Shown one piece after another: positions 1 through 10,011 of a stretch of DNA of 64,000 nt; the first letter of the stretch is position 1, and each line of letters opens with the position of its first letter. The notes below the pieces were generated by a model. The model saw only the letters and a program-made list of their open reading frames with translations, searched no databases and was not told the origin of the DNA. Source of the DNA: Haloferax litoreum. GTDB lineage: Archaea > Halobacteriota > Halobacteria > Halobacteriales > Haloferacaceae. Location of the stretch: assembly GCF_009674605.1 (NCBI RefSeq), contig NZ_WKJO01000001.1, positions 1,612,001-1,676,000 on the forward strand. Reading direction: 5' to 3'. The position numbers were made by a program, and so were the translations under genes.

Positions 1-311
1 TCCCCGCCGCACTCTCCGGTATCTTCTCGTCGTTCATTCTCGCTCTCTCGCGCGCCATCGGCGAGACGATGGCCGTCACCGTCGCCGCGGGTGCGCAGGC
101 GAAGTTCCTCAACCCCCTCGACCCCTCGTCGTACCTCGAAGGTGCGCTACCCATGACCGCGGCGATGGTCCAGTTGCTCACCGGTGACATCACGGGTGGC
201 GGACTGGCCTACCGCAGTCTCTTCGCAATCGGTCTCGTCCTCTTCGTAATCACGCTCATCATGAACATCATCAGCGACTACGTCGCACAACGCTACCGGG
301 AGGCGTACTGA
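1..311 (+). CDS. pstC: Phosphate ABC transporter permease PstC, 3' end only
   Basis: This is the C-terminal 102 codons of an open frame that enters from outside the window; the stop is at 309-311. The segment ALSRAIGETMAV is the cytoplasmic EAA-type loop of PstC/PstA permeases, which contacts the PstB ATPase. It is followed by a periplasmic stretch and a last membrane helix (FAIGLVLFVITLIMNIIS). PstC and PstA form the membrane channel of the high-affinity phosphate importer. pstA begins one base after the stop, so the genes are one operon. The start and N-terminal half cannot be seen. Confidence 0.93.
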   Translation, partial: PAALSGIFSSFILALSRAIGETMAVTVAAGAQAKFLNPLDPSSYLEGALPMTAAMVQLLTGDITGGGLAYRSLFAIGLVLFVITLIMNIISDYVAQRYREAY

Positions 312-312
312 G

Positions 313-1941
313 ATGGCAACCCAAAGCGACACCGACCAGATACAAGGCTTCGGGCAAGTCAGCCGAACGACCGGTATCATCTTCCGGTACCTCCTCATGG
401 GCGCGACGATGTTCGGTATCGTCACGCTGGCCATCCTCCTCGTCTACGTCGCCAACGACGCGATTCAACCGCTCACCGCAGACGCTGGATGGTATCTCGT
501 CTTCTTCGCCACGTTCGTCGCTCCGTCGACGCTCGTCGGCGCGTACCTCTATCGGACGAACGTCGACGCACTCAAACTCGGCCTGTTAGTCGTCGGGATG
601 CTCGCGGTGACACTGATGTTCAGCGGTGGTGTGGCTATCGTCTTCGTGGACATCGTTCCACCACTCGTCAGTCTCTCGTACGCGATTGGACTCGTCGTCC
701 CCTTCGCCGCCGTCGTCCTCATGACCAAGTACGAGGACGCGATTCCGTTCACTGCGCGCGTCGCGGCGACAGGCGCTATCTTCTTCCTGTCGCTGTTCGG
801 GATTCCGGGCTACTACCACAGCATCCCCGAGATGGTCCAGAAGATTCCCGTCGTCCCGACAGAGTGGGTCATCATCACGCTCGTCTTCGGCGGCGTCGTC
901 GCCGTCGTCGTCGGCCAATACTTCGCCCGAATTCGTGAGAACGCGCGAGCGGGTGTCGTCGCTGGTGTCGCCGCCCTCGCAGCGACCGGCGTCGCCGCAG
1001 CATCCGGGATGTTCACCGGCGTCAATCCGACTGCACTCGCCGTCGTCGCGGCCGGTGCGTTCGTTCCGACTGCCGCCTACGCTGGCGGTGCAGCGCTCAC
1101 CCGTGAAGAGGAACGAATCGGCCTGCTGTTCGCGGCCGTCGTCATCGGCGGGTCTCTCGTCGGTGCCGGCGTCGTCGACGTGCTCGGCTTCGCCGGCCCA
1201 CAGTCGTGGGTCGACTGGCAGTTCCTCACGAGTTCGCACAGCGGAACCGCCGAGAACGCGGGACTCTATCCCGCTATCGGTGGGTCCATCCTCCTGATGG
1301 TCACCGTTGCGGCGCTGTCGTTCCCACTCGGCGTCGGTGCCGCGGTGTACCTCGAAGAGTACGCCCCGGACAACGTCTTCACGCGCTTCATCGACGTCAA
1401 CATCTCGAACCTCGCCGGTGTCCCCTCTGTCGTGTACGGGTTACTCGGACTGGGTGTGTTCGTCACCTACCTCGGCCAACCGACGGGGACAGTCCTCATC
1501 GGCGGTGCGACGCTGGCATTGCTCATCTTGCCCATCGTCATCATCTCCTCCCGAGAGGCGATTCGCTCTGTCCCGCAAGACATGCGACAGGCGTCCTACG
1601 GGATGGGGGCGACGCGATGGCAGACGGTCAAGAACGTCGTGCTCCCCGAGGCGTTCCCGGGAATCCTCACCGGAACTATCCTCGCACTGGGCCGGGCAAT
1701 CGGTGAAACTGCGCCGCTCATCATGATTGGCGCACCGAACGTCCTGTTCAACTTACCGACCGAACTCAGTTCGAAGGTCAGCGCCATGCCGCTGCAGGTG
1801 TACGCGTGGTCGAGTCTCTTCGCCAGCGAGGACTTCTACACGAAGGCCGTTCCGGCGGGTGTCGTCGTGTTGCTCGCGGTGCTGCTCGCGATGAACTCCG
1901 TCGCTATCGTCCTCAGGAACAAGTTCGAAAGCGAAAGCTAA
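313..1941 (+). CDS. pstA: Phosphate ABC transporter permease PstA
   Basis: This 542-residue multi-spanning membrane protein is the second permease of the phosphate importer. The C-terminal 290 residues are the typical PstA core: the region from LYPAIGGSILLMVTVAALS onward, the LEEYAP motif, and the EAA loop with GRAIGETAPLIM. The N-terminal half adds about six extra hydrophobic helices that ordinary PstA proteins (about 280-300 residues) lack; long PstA forms of this sort are, as far as I know, common in haloarchaea. The ATG lies one base after the pstC stop, and pstB starts 9 bases downstream, so translation is probably coupled. Confidence 0.93.
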   Translation: MATQSDTDQIQGFGQVSRTTGIIFRYLLMGATMFGIVTLAILLVYVANDAIQPLTADAGWYLVFFATFVAPSTLVGAYLYRTNVDALKLGLLVVGMLAVTLMFSGGVAIVFVDIVPPLVSLSYAIGLVVPFAAVVLMTKYEDAIPFTARVAATGAIFFLSLFGIPGYYHSIPEMVQKIPVVPTEWVIITLVFGGVVAVVVGQYFARIRENARAGVVAGVAALAATGVAAASGMFTGVNPTALAVVAAGAFVPTAAYAGGAALTREEERIGLLFAAVVIGGSLVGAGVVDVLGFAGPQSWVDWQFLTSSHSGTAENAGLYPAIGGSILLMVTVAALSFPLGVGAAVYLEEYAPDNVFTRFIDVNISNLAGVPSVVYGLLGLGVFVTYLGQPTGTVLIGGATLALLILPIVIISSREAIRSVPQDMRQASYGMGATRWQTVKNVVLPEAFPGILTGTILALGRAIGETAPLIMIGAPNVLFNLPTELSSKVSAMPLQVYAWSSLFASEDFYTKAVPAGVVVLLAVLLAMNSVAIVLRNKFESES

Positions 1942-1950
1942 TACAAGTAC

Positions 1951-2847
1951 ATGAGTGATAAAGAGAATACAGCAGAGGTTGAATCTTCAAACATGACCGG
2001 GACAGAGGACCCGACGAACGACGAGATGCTCGTCCAGACTGACGTTAGCGATGGCCTGTCGGCGTCGTCGTCGTCGGTGTCGGAGACGACGAACGCGGAG
2101 ACGATTATCCGCGCAGACGACATCAACGTCTGGTACGGTGACGAACAGGCACTCCAGAACATCTCGATGGAGATTCCCGAAAACAGCGTGACCGCGATGA
2201 TTGGTCCGTCGGGATGTGGGAAGTCGACGTTCCTTCGGTGTATCAACCGGATGAACGACCTCATCGACGTGGCACGCGTCGAAGGGGAACTGACGCTCCG
2301 CGGCAAGAACGTCTACGACGCCGACGTGGACCCGGTCGCACTCCGCCGTCGTGTTGGGATGGTCTTCCAGAAGCCCAACCCGTTCCCGAAGAGCATCTAC
2401 GAGAACGTCGTCTACGGGCTGAAGATTCAGGGTATCGAAGGCGACTACGACGAAATCGTCGAAGAGTCGCTCAAGCGCGCCGCACTCTGGGACGAGGTCA
2501 AAGACCGTCTTCACGAGTCGGGTCTCGACCTCTCCGGCGGCCAACAACAGCGTCTCTGTATCGCCCGCGCTATCGCGACGGACCCGGAAGTCCTCCTGAT
2601 GGACGAACCGGCGTCCGCGCTCGACCCGGTCGCAACCTCGCAAATCGAAGACCTCGTCGAGGAACTCGCCGAGGACTACACTGTCGTCATCGTCACGCAC
2701 AACATGCAGCAGGCCGCGCGTATCTCGGACAAGACCGCCGTGTTCCTCACGGGCGGTGAACTCGTCGAGTTCGACGACACCCAGAAGATATTCGAGAACC
2801 CCGAGAGTCAGCGCGTCGAAGACTACATCACCGGGAAGTTCGGGTAA
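1951..2847 (+). CDS. pstB: Phosphate ABC transporter ATP-binding protein PstB
   Basis: This 298-residue ABC ATPase powers phosphate import. Walker A is GPSGCGKST, the signature is [14 protein letters not shown], and Walker B is [13 protein letters not shown], followed by the switch histidine in [27 protein letters not shown] is characteristic of PstB. The first 50 residues are a serine- and threonine-rich acidic extension not needed for the fold; a shorter start is possible but no good internal ATG precedes the ATPase core. It lies 9 bases after pstA and completes the PstCAB set. Confidence 0.95.
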   Translation: MSDKENTAEVESSNMTGTEDPTNDEMLVQTDVSDGLSASSSSVSETTNAETIIRADDINVWYGDEQALQNISMEIPENSVTAMIGPSGCGKSTFLRCINRMNDLIDVARVEGELTLRGKNVYDADVDPVALRRRVGMVFQKPNPFPKSIYENVVYGLKIQGIEGDYDEIVEESLKRAALWDEVKDRLHESGLDLSGGQQQRLCIARAIATDPEVLLMDEPASALDPVATSQIEDLVEELAEDYTVVIVTHNMQQAARISDKTAVFLTGGELVEFDDTQKIFENPESQRVEDYITGKFG

Positions 2848-3023
2848 CTTTTCGGCTCGGCCCACCTGTTCGTCGGTCCCGGCTCGACCATCGAACCCTC
2901 TATTTTGTCACTGGTCTGTCACCATCGGTAGGGAACGTCCCGTCACTCCGTCTTGCGTTTGGCTGACGCCGTGTCACTTGTACCATCACAAGGAATTTGA
3001 TGGTTCCTCTCGGAAGATTAGAC

Positions 3024-3704
3024 ATGGCTAGAAACGAGTACCAATCTCGACTCAAGGAACTCGAAGAAGACGTCTCTTACCTCGGTGAGTTGGCGGCAGA
3101 ACGCGTCCGACACGCACTCGACGCCCTCGACGAGAAAGACGAAGAACTCGCCCAGCGAGTCATCGAAGGCGACGGCGAGATAAACCGCCTCTACCTCGAC
3201 CTCGAACAGGACTGTATCGACCTGCTCGCCCTCCAGCAACCGGTCGCAGGCGACCTCCGATTCGTCGCCGCATCGTTCAAAATCATCACCGACCTCGAAC
3301 GCATCGGCGACCTCGCGGTGAACCTCGCACAGTACGCCCTTGACGCCGAACAGGACGTGTACACCGAAGTCGACATCCAGCGAATCGGTGACGCCGCCCT
3401 CGACATGGTCGACCAGGCGATGGACGCCTATTCGACCGAAGACTCCGACCTCTGTCGCTCTGTCGCCTCCCGTGACGACGACCTCGACACGATGTGTGAC
3501 GAGGCATCCCAGACTATCGTGCGGGACCTCATCACCGGCGGCGACTTCGAAGGCGACGACGAACTCGACGCCGAGGAGTCTCTCGTCGACGTGCGCCGTC
3601 TCCTCCTCACCGTCCGTGACCTCGAACGTATCGGCGACCACGCCGTCAACGTGGCGGCGCGGACGCTCTACATGATCGACAACGACGACGAACTGCTCTT
3701 CTAA
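3024..3704 (+). CDS. phoU: Phosphate signalling complex regulator PhoU
   Basis: This 226-residue helical protein has two three-helix PhoU repeats. Each carries the metal-binding signature, seen as DLERIGDLAVN and DLERIGDHAVN. PhoU restrains the Pst transporter and phosphate signalling when phosphate is plentiful. The open frame extends upstream to a TTG at 2997 and an ATG at 3000, but ATG 3024 (MARNEYQSRL) fits the family best. The gap of 176 bases from pstB may hold its own promoter, though it probably belongs to the same regulon. Confidence 0.93.
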   Translation: MARNEYQSRLKELEEDVSYLGELAAERVRHALDALDEKDEELAQRVIEGDGEINRLYLDLEQDCIDLLALQQPVAGDLRFVAASFKIITDLERIGDLAVNLAQYALDAEQDVYTEVDIQRIGDAALDMVDQAMDAYSTEDSDLCRSVASRDDDLDTMCDEASQTIVRDLITGGDFEGDDELDAEESLVDVRRLLLTVRDLERIGDHAVNVAARTLYMIDNDDELLF

Positions 3705-3798
3705 TCGACCGACGTCTCTCTTCGACCGTCGCTGTTTCGTAACGGTTCACTCGTGCGGAGCGACGCGAAAAAACACGTCCGAGACAGCGGTTCGCGGC

Positions 3799-6027
3799 TT
3801 ACTGGAAGCCGAGACGGCCGTCGCGGGTGTCGGGTGAGAGACCCTCGCGAGCACCACCCTTGAACTGGTCTTGAATCTGTTCGTAGTAGCTCATCAGGTC
3901 TTCGGTGATGGTCGGGCGGACCGACTCCATCGCCTTGCGGAAGTGGCGCATCTCGATTTCCTCGGCGTCGCTGTTCTCCCGGAGTGCCTCGATGGCGGCC
4001 TCGCGGCAGATGGACTCGAGGTCAGACCCGACGTAGCCGTCGGTAATCTCCGCGATTTCGCGGAGGCTCACGTCGGGCGCGAGCGGACTGGCCTGCGTGT
4101 GGATGTCGAGAATCTGCTCGCGGCCCTTCTCTTCGGGTTGTCCGATGAGGACGAGGCGGTCGAAGCGACCCGAGCGGATGAGCGCGGGGTCTATCATGTC
4201 CGGGCGGTTCGTCGCCGCGATGACCATGACGTTCCCGGCGTCTTCGAGGCCGTCTAACTCCGTCAGGAGTTGGTTGACGACGCGCTCGGAGACGTTGTTG
4301 CCGACGTCGTTGCCGCGGGCGGGCGCGAGGGCGTCCAACTCGTCGAAGAAGATGATGGTCGGCGAGACCTGCCGCGCCTTGCGGAACGTCTGCCGAATCG
4401 CCTTCTCCGACTCACCGACCCACTTCGACAGCAGTTGCGGCCCACGCACCGAGATGAAGTTCGCGTTCGTCTCGTTGGCGACGGCCTTGGCGATGAGCGT
4501 CTTCCCCGTTCCGGGTGGGCCGTAGAGGAGGACACCTTTCGGTGCCTCGATGCCCATGCGCTCGAACTTCTCGGGGGTGGTCAACGGCCACTCGACGCTC
4601 TCTTTGACCTTCTGCTTGGGGTCTTCGAGGCCGCCCACGTCGTCCCACGTGACCTTCGGAATCTCGACGAGCACTTCGCGCATCGCCGAGGGTTCGACCT
4701 CGCCGAGTGCACCGCCGAAGTCGTCGTTCTTGACCACCATCCGGTCGATGAGGCTCGGTGGGATGTCCTCCTGGTCGAGGTCGATTTCGGGCAGGTAGCG
4801 CCGCAGCGCCTTCATCGCTGCCTCTTTGGTGAGTGCCTCGATGTCGGCACCGACGAACCCGTGGGTGTCGTCTGCCAAGTCGTCGAGGTTCACGTCGTCC
4901 GACAGCGGCATGCCGCGGGTGTGAATTTGGAGAATCTCCTTGCGGCCTTCCTCGTCGGGGACACCAATCTCGATTTCACGGTCGAACCGGCCGGGGCGAC
5001 GCAGTGCTGGGTCGACAGAGTCGACACGGTTCGTCGCCGCGATGACGATGACCTGTCCGCGCGCTTCGAGGCCGTCCATCATCGTCAGCAACTGGGCGAC
5101 GACGCGGCGTTCGACTTCGCCGGTCACGTCCTCGCGCTTCGGCGCGATGGAGTCGAGTTCGTCGATGAAGATGATACTCGGCGACTCCTCTTTGGCGTCC
5201 TCGAATATCTCGCGGAGTTGCTGTTCGGACTCACCGTAGTATTTCGAGATAATCTCCGGGCCAGCGATAGAGAAGAAACTGGCAGACGTCTCGTTGGCCA
5301 CCGCACGGGCGAGCAGGGTCTTCCCCGTCCCCGGCGGACCGTGCAGAAGCACCCCTTGCGGCGGCTCGATGCCGAGTTTCTTGAATATCTGCGGGTGCTT
5401 CATCGGCAGTTCGACCATCTCGCGGACGCGCTGAATCTCGTTGGTCAGGCCACCGATGTCCTCGTAGGTGATGCCACCACCGGTCTTCTCGAATCCGGAG
5501 ATTGGTTCCTCACGGAGTTCGACGTCGGTGTCTTCGGTGACGAGCGCGACGCCGTCGGGTTTCGTCTCGACGGCGATGAGCGGAATCGCCTGTCCGGGCG
5601 ACCGCATGAATGGGTGGTTCGTACTCGACATCACCGGGACGATGTCGCGTTCGACCACCGGACGCTTGAGAATCTGGCGCTTGACCATCCCGGCCGCGTC
5701 GGACCCGAATTGGACACTCGCCTCTTCCGGCGGTGCCAACACGAGTTTGTCGGCCTTCTTGGCATCCGCTTTGCGGATGGTCACGCGCTCGCCGATGCTC
5801 ACGTCGGCGTTCTGCCGCGTGAACCCGTCTATGCGAACCGTATCAGTGTTCCAGTCCTGCCGGTCTGCCCGCCACACCTTCGCGGCGGTCGTCTTTCCTC
5901 CCTCTATCTCGATGATGTCTCCCGGCGAGAGCTTGAGATGGAGCAAGGTGTCCGGGTCAAGACGGGCGATACCACGCCCCGAGTCGTTCGGGTACGCTTT
6001 CGCCACTTCAAGTTGGACTTCGTTCAT
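3799..6027 (-). CDS. cdc48: Cdc48/VAT-type AAA+ ATPase
   Basis: This is a 742-residue unfoldase with an N domain (residues 1-180, beginning [20 protein letters not shown]) and two AAA modules. D1 has Walker [15 protein letters not shown] near residue 228 and Walker [13 protein letters not shown] near 284. D2 has [14 protein letters not shown] near 499 and [12 protein letters not shown] near 556. Archaeal Cdc48 hexamers unfold substrates for the proteasome. The frame continues 34 codons upstream, but ATG 6027 matches family N-termini and is preceded by a GAGGT Shine-Dalgarno-like block (6035-6039 on the other strand), unusual in this largely leaderless setting. The C-terminal tail, ending DGRLGFQ, lacks the HbYX motif. 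Confidence 0.95.
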   Translation of the reverse strand: MNEVQLEVAKAYPNDSGRGIARLDPDTLLHLKLSPGDIIEIEGGKTTAAKVWRADRQDWNTDTVRIDGFTRQNADVSIGERVTIRKADAKKADKLVLAPPEEASVQFGSDAAGMVKRQILKRPVVERDIVPVMSSTNHPFMRSPGQAIPLIAVETKPDGVALVTEDTDVELREEPISGFEKTGGGITYEDIGGLTNEIQRVREMVELPMKHPQIFKKLGIEPPQGVLLHGPPGTGKTLLARAVANETSASFFSIAGPEIISKYYGESEQQLREIFEDAKEESPSIIFIDELDSIAPKREDVTGEVERRVVAQLLTMMDGLEARGQVIVIAATNRVDSVDPALRRPGRFDREIEIGVPDEEGRKEILQIHTRGMPLSDDVNLDDLADDTHGFVGADIEALTKEAAMKALRRYLPEIDLDQEDIPPSLIDRMVVKNDDFGGALGEVEPSAMREVLVEIPKVTWDDVGGLEDPKQKVKESVEWPLTTPEKFERMGIEAPKGVLLYGPPGTGKTLIAKAVANETNANFISVRGPQLLSKWVGESEKAIRQTFRKARQVSPTIIFFDELDALAPARGNDVGNNVSERVVNQLLTELDGLEDAGNVMVIAATNRPDMIDPALIRSGRFDRLVLIGQPEEKGREQILDIHTQASPLAPDVSLREIAEITDGYVGSDLESICREAAIEALRENSDAEEIEMRHFRKAMESVRPTITEDLMSYYEQIQDQFKGGAREGLSPDTRDGRLGFQ

Positions 6028-6225
6028 ATGAATTACCTCGCGGGGATGCTGATACCTGTGGGAGGCCACCGGATAAGTCCTTCCCCGGTCTGTCCGGGGC
6101 GGCGTCTCTCGCAGGTGACAGCTTAGCACACAATAGGGCGGGTGGCTACTAATCCCTACCGACTAAACTGAATTCGCCGCGTCGATGGCTGGCGTTTTTA
6201 CCTCCGCGTGCCGACGAATAGTATC
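6028..6225. promoter_or_regulatory. Divergent promoter region of cdc48 and larC
   Basis: These 198 bases separate two divergent genes. On the larC side a TTTTTA box at 6195-6200 sits about 26 bases before ATG 6226, the spacing of a leaderless transcript. On the cdc48 side there is an AT-containing ACTTATCC block about 45 bases upstream and a GAGGT ribosome-binding site. No operator is obvious. Confidence 0.5.
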
Positions 6226-7692
6226 ATGAGACTCCTCGCGTTCGACGGGCGGATGGGTGCGAGCGGCGACATGCTCCTCGGAGCGCTCGTCGCCGCCGGT
6301 GCCGACCCGTCTGTTCTCACCCCCGTCGAAGATGCCCTCGACGTCGAGTACCGACGCTCCGAGGTGAACAAGAACGGCATCGTCGCCACCAAAGTAGACG
6401 TGCTCCTCGCGGAGACGGACGGCGGTGACCCGCGCGGCGAAGGCCACGACGACGACCACAAACAATCTCCCGACGACCAGCACACGGGCGACGACGAAGA
6501 CGACAGTGACGACGAGACACCAGCGCACCGACTGCGCGGGGACTTCGCTCTCGGCCACGGTCACGGCCACGGAGACCACAGTCACGGCCATGACCACTCT
6601 CACGCACACGACCACAGTCACGACCACAATCATCCACACGACCACAATCATCCACACGACCACTCCCACGCACACGACCACACCCACGCTGAGGGCCACG
6701 GTCCACACCGAACGTACCCGGAAGTCGTCGAACTCGTCGAGTCGATGGACCTCCCGTCGAACGTCGAAGACGACGCGACGGCCATCTTTCGCATCCTCGG
6801 CGAAGCGGAGGCCACCGTCCACGGCACGGACCTCAAAGAGACACACTTCCACGAAGTCGGCGCCGACGACGCCATCGCCGACGTGGTCGGAACGTGCCTC
6901 CTTCTTTCGGACCTCGGGGTCGAACGCGTCGTAACCGGTCCGGTCTCCGTCGGCGGTGGCGAGACCACGATGAGTCACGGCACCTACCCGATTCCGGCAC
7001 CAGCAGTCCTCAACGTGGTCGAACAGGCCGATTGGTCCATCCGCGGCGGCCCCGTCGAAGCCGAACTCCTCACCCCGACGGGCGCGGCGATTCTCGCGCA
7101 CGTCGCCGAGGGAGTCGAGACGCTTCCGTCGCTGTCTGTCGAGTCTTCGGGCTACGGTGCCGGGGGATGGGATTTCCCAGACCACCCGAACGTCCTTCGG
7201 GCCATCGTCGGCGACGGTGGGTCACGACTCGCCCGCGACGAGATATCCGTGTTGGAGACCAATCTGGACGACGCGTCCCCCGAGATTCTCGGCAGTCTGC
7301 AGGAGACGCTGAAAGACGTCGGCGCACGCGACGTCTCCATCATCCCGACGACGATGAAGAAGTCCCGCCCCGGCCACCTCGTCAAAGCCGTCGTCAAGCC
7401 CGAAGACGTCGAACGCGTGGCATACAAGCTTGCCGTCGAAACCGGAACGCTCGGCATCAGAGAACACGGTGCTGGCCACCGCTGGACCGCCCACCGCGAG
7501 TTCGAGACGGCGACACTCGACATCGGCGGCAACTCCTACGACGTGACGGTCAAAGTCGCCAGCGACGCCGACGGCGTCGTCTACGACCGGAGCGCCGAGT
7601 ACGACGACGCCCTCGCTGTCGCGAAGGAGACGGGTCTCGCAGTCAGAGAAGTCATGCGTCGAGCGGTGGACGTAGCCGCGACAGACGAGTGA
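6226..7692 (+). CDS. larC: Nickel-pincer cofactor biosynthesis protein LarC, with His-rich insert
   Basis: This 488-residue protein begins MRLLAFDGRMGASGDMLLGA, the hallmark of LarC (older name DUF111/UPF0272). In other organisms LarC inserts nickel into the pyridinium-bisthiocarboxylate precursor of the lactate racemase cofactor. Further family segments are HFHEVGADDAIADVVG, GPVSVGGGETTMSHG and ETNLDDASPEILG. Residues about 109-161 form a strikingly histidine- and aspartate-rich insert (repeats of HDH, HSH and HNHPHDH), probably a metal-storage loop. The frame opens at a GTG (6208), but ATG 6226 is preferred. No larB, larE or lactate racemase gene is in the window. Confidence 0.9.
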   Translation: MRLLAFDGRMGASGDMLLGALVAAGADPSVLTPVEDALDVEYRRSEVNKNGIVATKVDVLLAETDGGDPRGEGHDDDHKQSPDDQHTGDDEDDSDDETPAHRLRGDFALGHGHGHGDHSHGHDHSHAHDHSHDHNHPHDHNHPHDHSHAHDHTHAEGHGPHRTYPEVVELVESMDLPSNVEDDATAIFRILGEAEATVHGTDLKETHFHEVGADDAIADVVGTCLLLSDLGVERVVTGPVSVGGGETTMSHGTYPIPAPAVLNVVEQADWSIRGGPVEAELLTPTGAAILAHVAEGVETLPSLSVESSGYGAGGWDFPDHPNVLRAIVGDGGSRLARDEISVLETNLDDASPEILGSLQETLKDVGARDVSIIPTTMKKSRPGHLVKAVVKPEDVERVAYKLAVETGTLGIREHGAGHRWTAHREFETATLDIGGNSYDVTVKVASDADGVVYDRSAEYDDALAVAKETGLAVREVMRRAVDVAATDE

Positions 7693-7707
7693 GGTGCCGG
7701 CCCTCGC

Positions 7708-8112
7708 TCAGTCGTCGGTGAGTTGCGGGTACGCGACTTCCCACAGGTGACCGTCCGGGTCGGCGAAGTAGCCAGAGTACCCGCCCCAGAACACTTCTTG
7801 GGCCGGCTTGACGACTCTCCCGCCGGCCGCCTTCGCTTCTTCGAGGACTGCGTCGACCTCCGATTTCTCCGCGACGTTGTGGGCAATCGTGACTCCCGAG
7901 AACCCTCCACTCCCCTCGTCGGGAACTGTCGCGTCTTCGGCCAGCAACTCTCTCGGATAGAGTGCCAGCCACGACCCTTCGAGCGTGAAGAAGGCGATGT
8001 CACTGTCCGGTTCGCGGTCCCGAAGTGGCAGTCCGAGGCCATCTCGGTAGAACTGAATCGACGCGTCGAGGTCTGAGACGCCGAGGGTCACGACTGTGAT
8101 ACGAGGGTCCAT
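7708..8112 (-). CDS. VOC-superfamily (glyoxalase-like) protein
   Basis: This 134-residue protein has the paired beta-alpha-beta-beta-beta modules of the vicinal-oxygen-chelate fold. It opens MDPRITVVTLGVSDLDASI and ends GYFADPDGHLWEVAYPQ, the segment that carries the conserved C-terminal metal-binding glutamate in glyoxalases. FYRDGLGLPL is another standard element. The reaction cannot be told from sequence; relatives include lactoylglutathione lyases, dioxygenases and resistance proteins. It is convergent with larC, with 15 bases between the stops. Confidence 0.85.
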   Translation of the reverse strand: MDPRITVVTLGVSDLDASIQFYRDGLGLPLRDREPDSDIAFFTLEGSWLALYPRELLAEDATVPDEGSGGFSGVTIAHNVAEKSEVDAVLEEAKAAGGRVVKPAQEVFWGGYSGYFADPDGHLWEVAYPQLTDD

Positions 8113-8165
8113 TCAGAACGCTTCGCTCGGACCGAGGATAAACACGGTGTGGACCACTCCGTCTC

Positions 8166-9089
8166 TCACAACTCGTCGAGGAAGTCTCGAACGAGGGGAA
8201 CGAGGTCCGACCCGAACTCCTCTTGGACGTAGTGGCCGACGCCGTAGAGTCGAACCGTCGAGGAGTCTTCGAACAAGCCTTCGAACGTCCGAAGTTCCGC
8301 CTGTCGGAACGCCCCGTCGTCCATCCCCCAGATGAGGCGCACGGGGATGTCTGCGATGTGGGTGCGACGCTCCCAGAGCGACGAGAGCCACGCCTGTGAC
8401 CCGACGATGGCCTGTGGGAAGACGCCGGTTCCGGTTCGGTCGCCCTGATTCGCCATCCAGTACTGCTCGCGCGCGCCCTTCGTGAACTTCGAGCGGTCGG
8501 CGAACCCCATCGGCATCACGACGCGGGTGAACAGGTCGTAGCGCTCGCAGAGTTCGCGGCCGATTCGACCACCGAGGAGTCGTGAGAACCGCGCGAAGTG
8601 CGGGTCGTCGGTCACCGGCCACATCCACGTGTTCATCACGACGACGCCGGCGAGGTTCTCGGGGTGGTCGAGAGCGTACGAGAGACCGATTGGTCCGCCC
8701 CAGTCTTGCACGACGAGAACCACGTCTTCGAGGCCGAGTTCGTCGATGAACTCCTCGACGACAGCGGCGTGGTCCTCCGGCCGGTAGGAGAAGTCTGACG
8801 GACGCTCCGAGAGACCGAACCCGAGGTAATCGAGCGCGACACAGCGATAGTCGTCGCGCAGGCCACGAACGAGGTGTCGGTAGAGGAACGACCACGTCGG
8901 GTTCCCGTGGAGCATCAGGAGCGTCGCCGCACCACCGTCTGTCGGCCCTTCGTCGACGTAGTGAACCGCACCGGCAGAGAGACCGAGGCACTTCGATTCG
9001 AACGGATACGCCGAGCGGTCGACCCACCCGGCCCCCGTGTGGGCCGCCGAGATGGACTCGTCGAGTGCGTTCGTGCTGAGAGAGGTCAT
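8166..9089 (-). CDS. Alpha/beta hydrolase of the haloalkane dehalogenase family
   Basis: This is a 307-residue hydrolase. HGNPTWSFLYR forms the oxyanion-hole region, and VVQDWGGPIGLSYAL places an aspartate nucleophile (D129) followed by tryptophan, as in haloalkane dehalogenases and unlike serine hydrolases. The catalytic acid is probably in WGMDDGAF and the histidine is in GVGHYVQEE. Haloalkane dehalogenases replace a carbon-bound halogen by hydroxyl; epoxide and fluoroacetate hydrolases share this architecture, so the substrate is open. The start MTSLSTNALD is the only ATG giving the full N-terminal strand. Its stop is 53 bases from the VOC gene start, so the two may be co-transcribed. Confidence 0.85.
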   Translation of the reverse strand: MTSLSTNALDESISAAHTGAGWVDRSAYPFESKCLGLSAGAVHYVDEGPTDGGAATLLMLHGNPTWSFLYRHLVRGLRDDYRCVALDYLGFGLSERPSDFSYRPEDHAAVVEEFIDELGLEDVVLVVQDWGGPIGLSYALDHPENLAGVVVMNTWMWPVTDDPHFARFSRLLGGRIGRELCERYDLFTRVVMPMGFADRSKFTKGAREQYWMANQGDRTGTGVFPQAIVGSQAWLSSLWERRTHIADIPVRLIWGMDDGAFRQAELRTFEGLFEDSSTVRLYGVGHYVQEEFGSDLVPLVRDFLDEL

Positions 9090-9225
9090 AAGCGAACTAC
9101 GCGCGCTATCGGCATAAGTCGGGGCGACGGATAACGCTGAGAACGCCGGGAAGAACGCGTCAACGTCTCGTTTACGCGCTTCTCCCCTACAGAGACACGA
9201 CGACGGGTGGCACTCGGCCGGCGAC

Positions 9226-9963
9226 TTACTCTTCTTGTGCGCGGTGTTCGTCGAGTGCCTCGTCGATGCTCAACTCGCCGCCGGCGACTCGTCGTGCGAG
9301 CGTCTCGTCTATCGTTCGGTTGTCTTCGGACACCTCGCGAGAACGGGACTTGATACGCTGGAGTTCGCCCGCGGTTGGCTCTATCTCCCGAGATTCGACT
9401 CTCTCACCGCTCATCCGGGCGATGTTGACCGCCGCGAGAACGTCACCCATCCCGCGCGCACCGGACCCGAGATACGGCGTCGTCCCCGTCTCGTCGACGA
9501 GTTCGACTGCGACGCCGTCGAGTTCGTTGATGAGTTTCGCCCCTTGCAGGCGGGCACCGTCGCCGATGCGAACGACCGGGTCGATAGCGTCCTGCGTCTC
9601 GCGCCGGATGACGTCGACTGCATCCGCAAGCGGAACGTGGAACGCGGCGACGACAGTCTGCCCCGAGAGAACCGCGATTCCGGGCCGTGTACCGGGGTCG
9701 ACACCGACGATTGTCTGGCCGCCACCGCCGCGGAGCGTCGCGAGGGCTTCGTCGACGGCACGTCGGGCGTCGTCACCAGTCGCGGTCACGCGCGAGACGT
9801 GCTGGTCTGACTCGACGTCGTCGTCCGGACTTGTGATGAGAACACGCGCTTGCTCGGGGAGCGAGTCGCCCGGTTCGATGGTGGTAAACGTGACTCCGCG
9901 ACTTCGCAGTTCGGCCACGGCTTCGTGGTACAGTTCGAAGTCCGCGGTGGCGACGACTATCAC
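9226..9963 (-). CDS. RNase H/RuvC-like-fold protein of unknown function
   Basis: This 245-residue cytoplasmic protein has an N-terminal alpha/beta segment (MIVVATADFELYHEAVAELR) followed by TIVGVDPGTRPGIAVLSG at about residue 87. The latter resembles the first strand of RuvC/RNase H-fold nucleases, with the catalytic-type aspartate in GVDPG. A second acidic cluster lies around VVRIGDGARLQG, and the C-terminal part is helical and charged. I recognise it as a conserved archaeal family related to DUF460-type proteins but know no assigned reaction. It is divergent from radB, which suggests but does not prove a DNA-related role. Confidence 0.7.
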   Translation of the reverse strand: MIVVATADFELYHEAVAELRSRGVTFTTIEPGDSLPEQARVLITSPDDDVESDQHVSRVTATGDDARRAVDEALATLRGGGGQTIVGVDPGTRPGIAVLSGQTVVAAFHVPLADAVDVIRRETQDAIDPVVRIGDGARLQGAKLINELDGVAVELVDETGTTPYLGSGARGMGDVLAAVNIARMSGERVESREIEPTAGELQRIKSRSREVSEDNRTIDETLARRVAGGELSIDEALDEHRAQEE

Positions 9964-10011
9964 GTGTGGGGGTTAGCGGTGGTGACGAATAAATCGTGTT
10001 GCGTTATGGTA

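Noticed and set aside
3024-3704. A PhoU start at TTG 2997 or ATG 3000.
   Set aside because: The extra nine residues do not resemble the family N-terminus, whereas MARNEYQSRL at 3024 does.
4270-6126. A 618-codon open frame opposite cdc48.
   Set aside because: It is the antisense shadow of a GC-rich gene; no domain or hydrophobic pattern is present while the other strand encodes clear AAA+ motifs.
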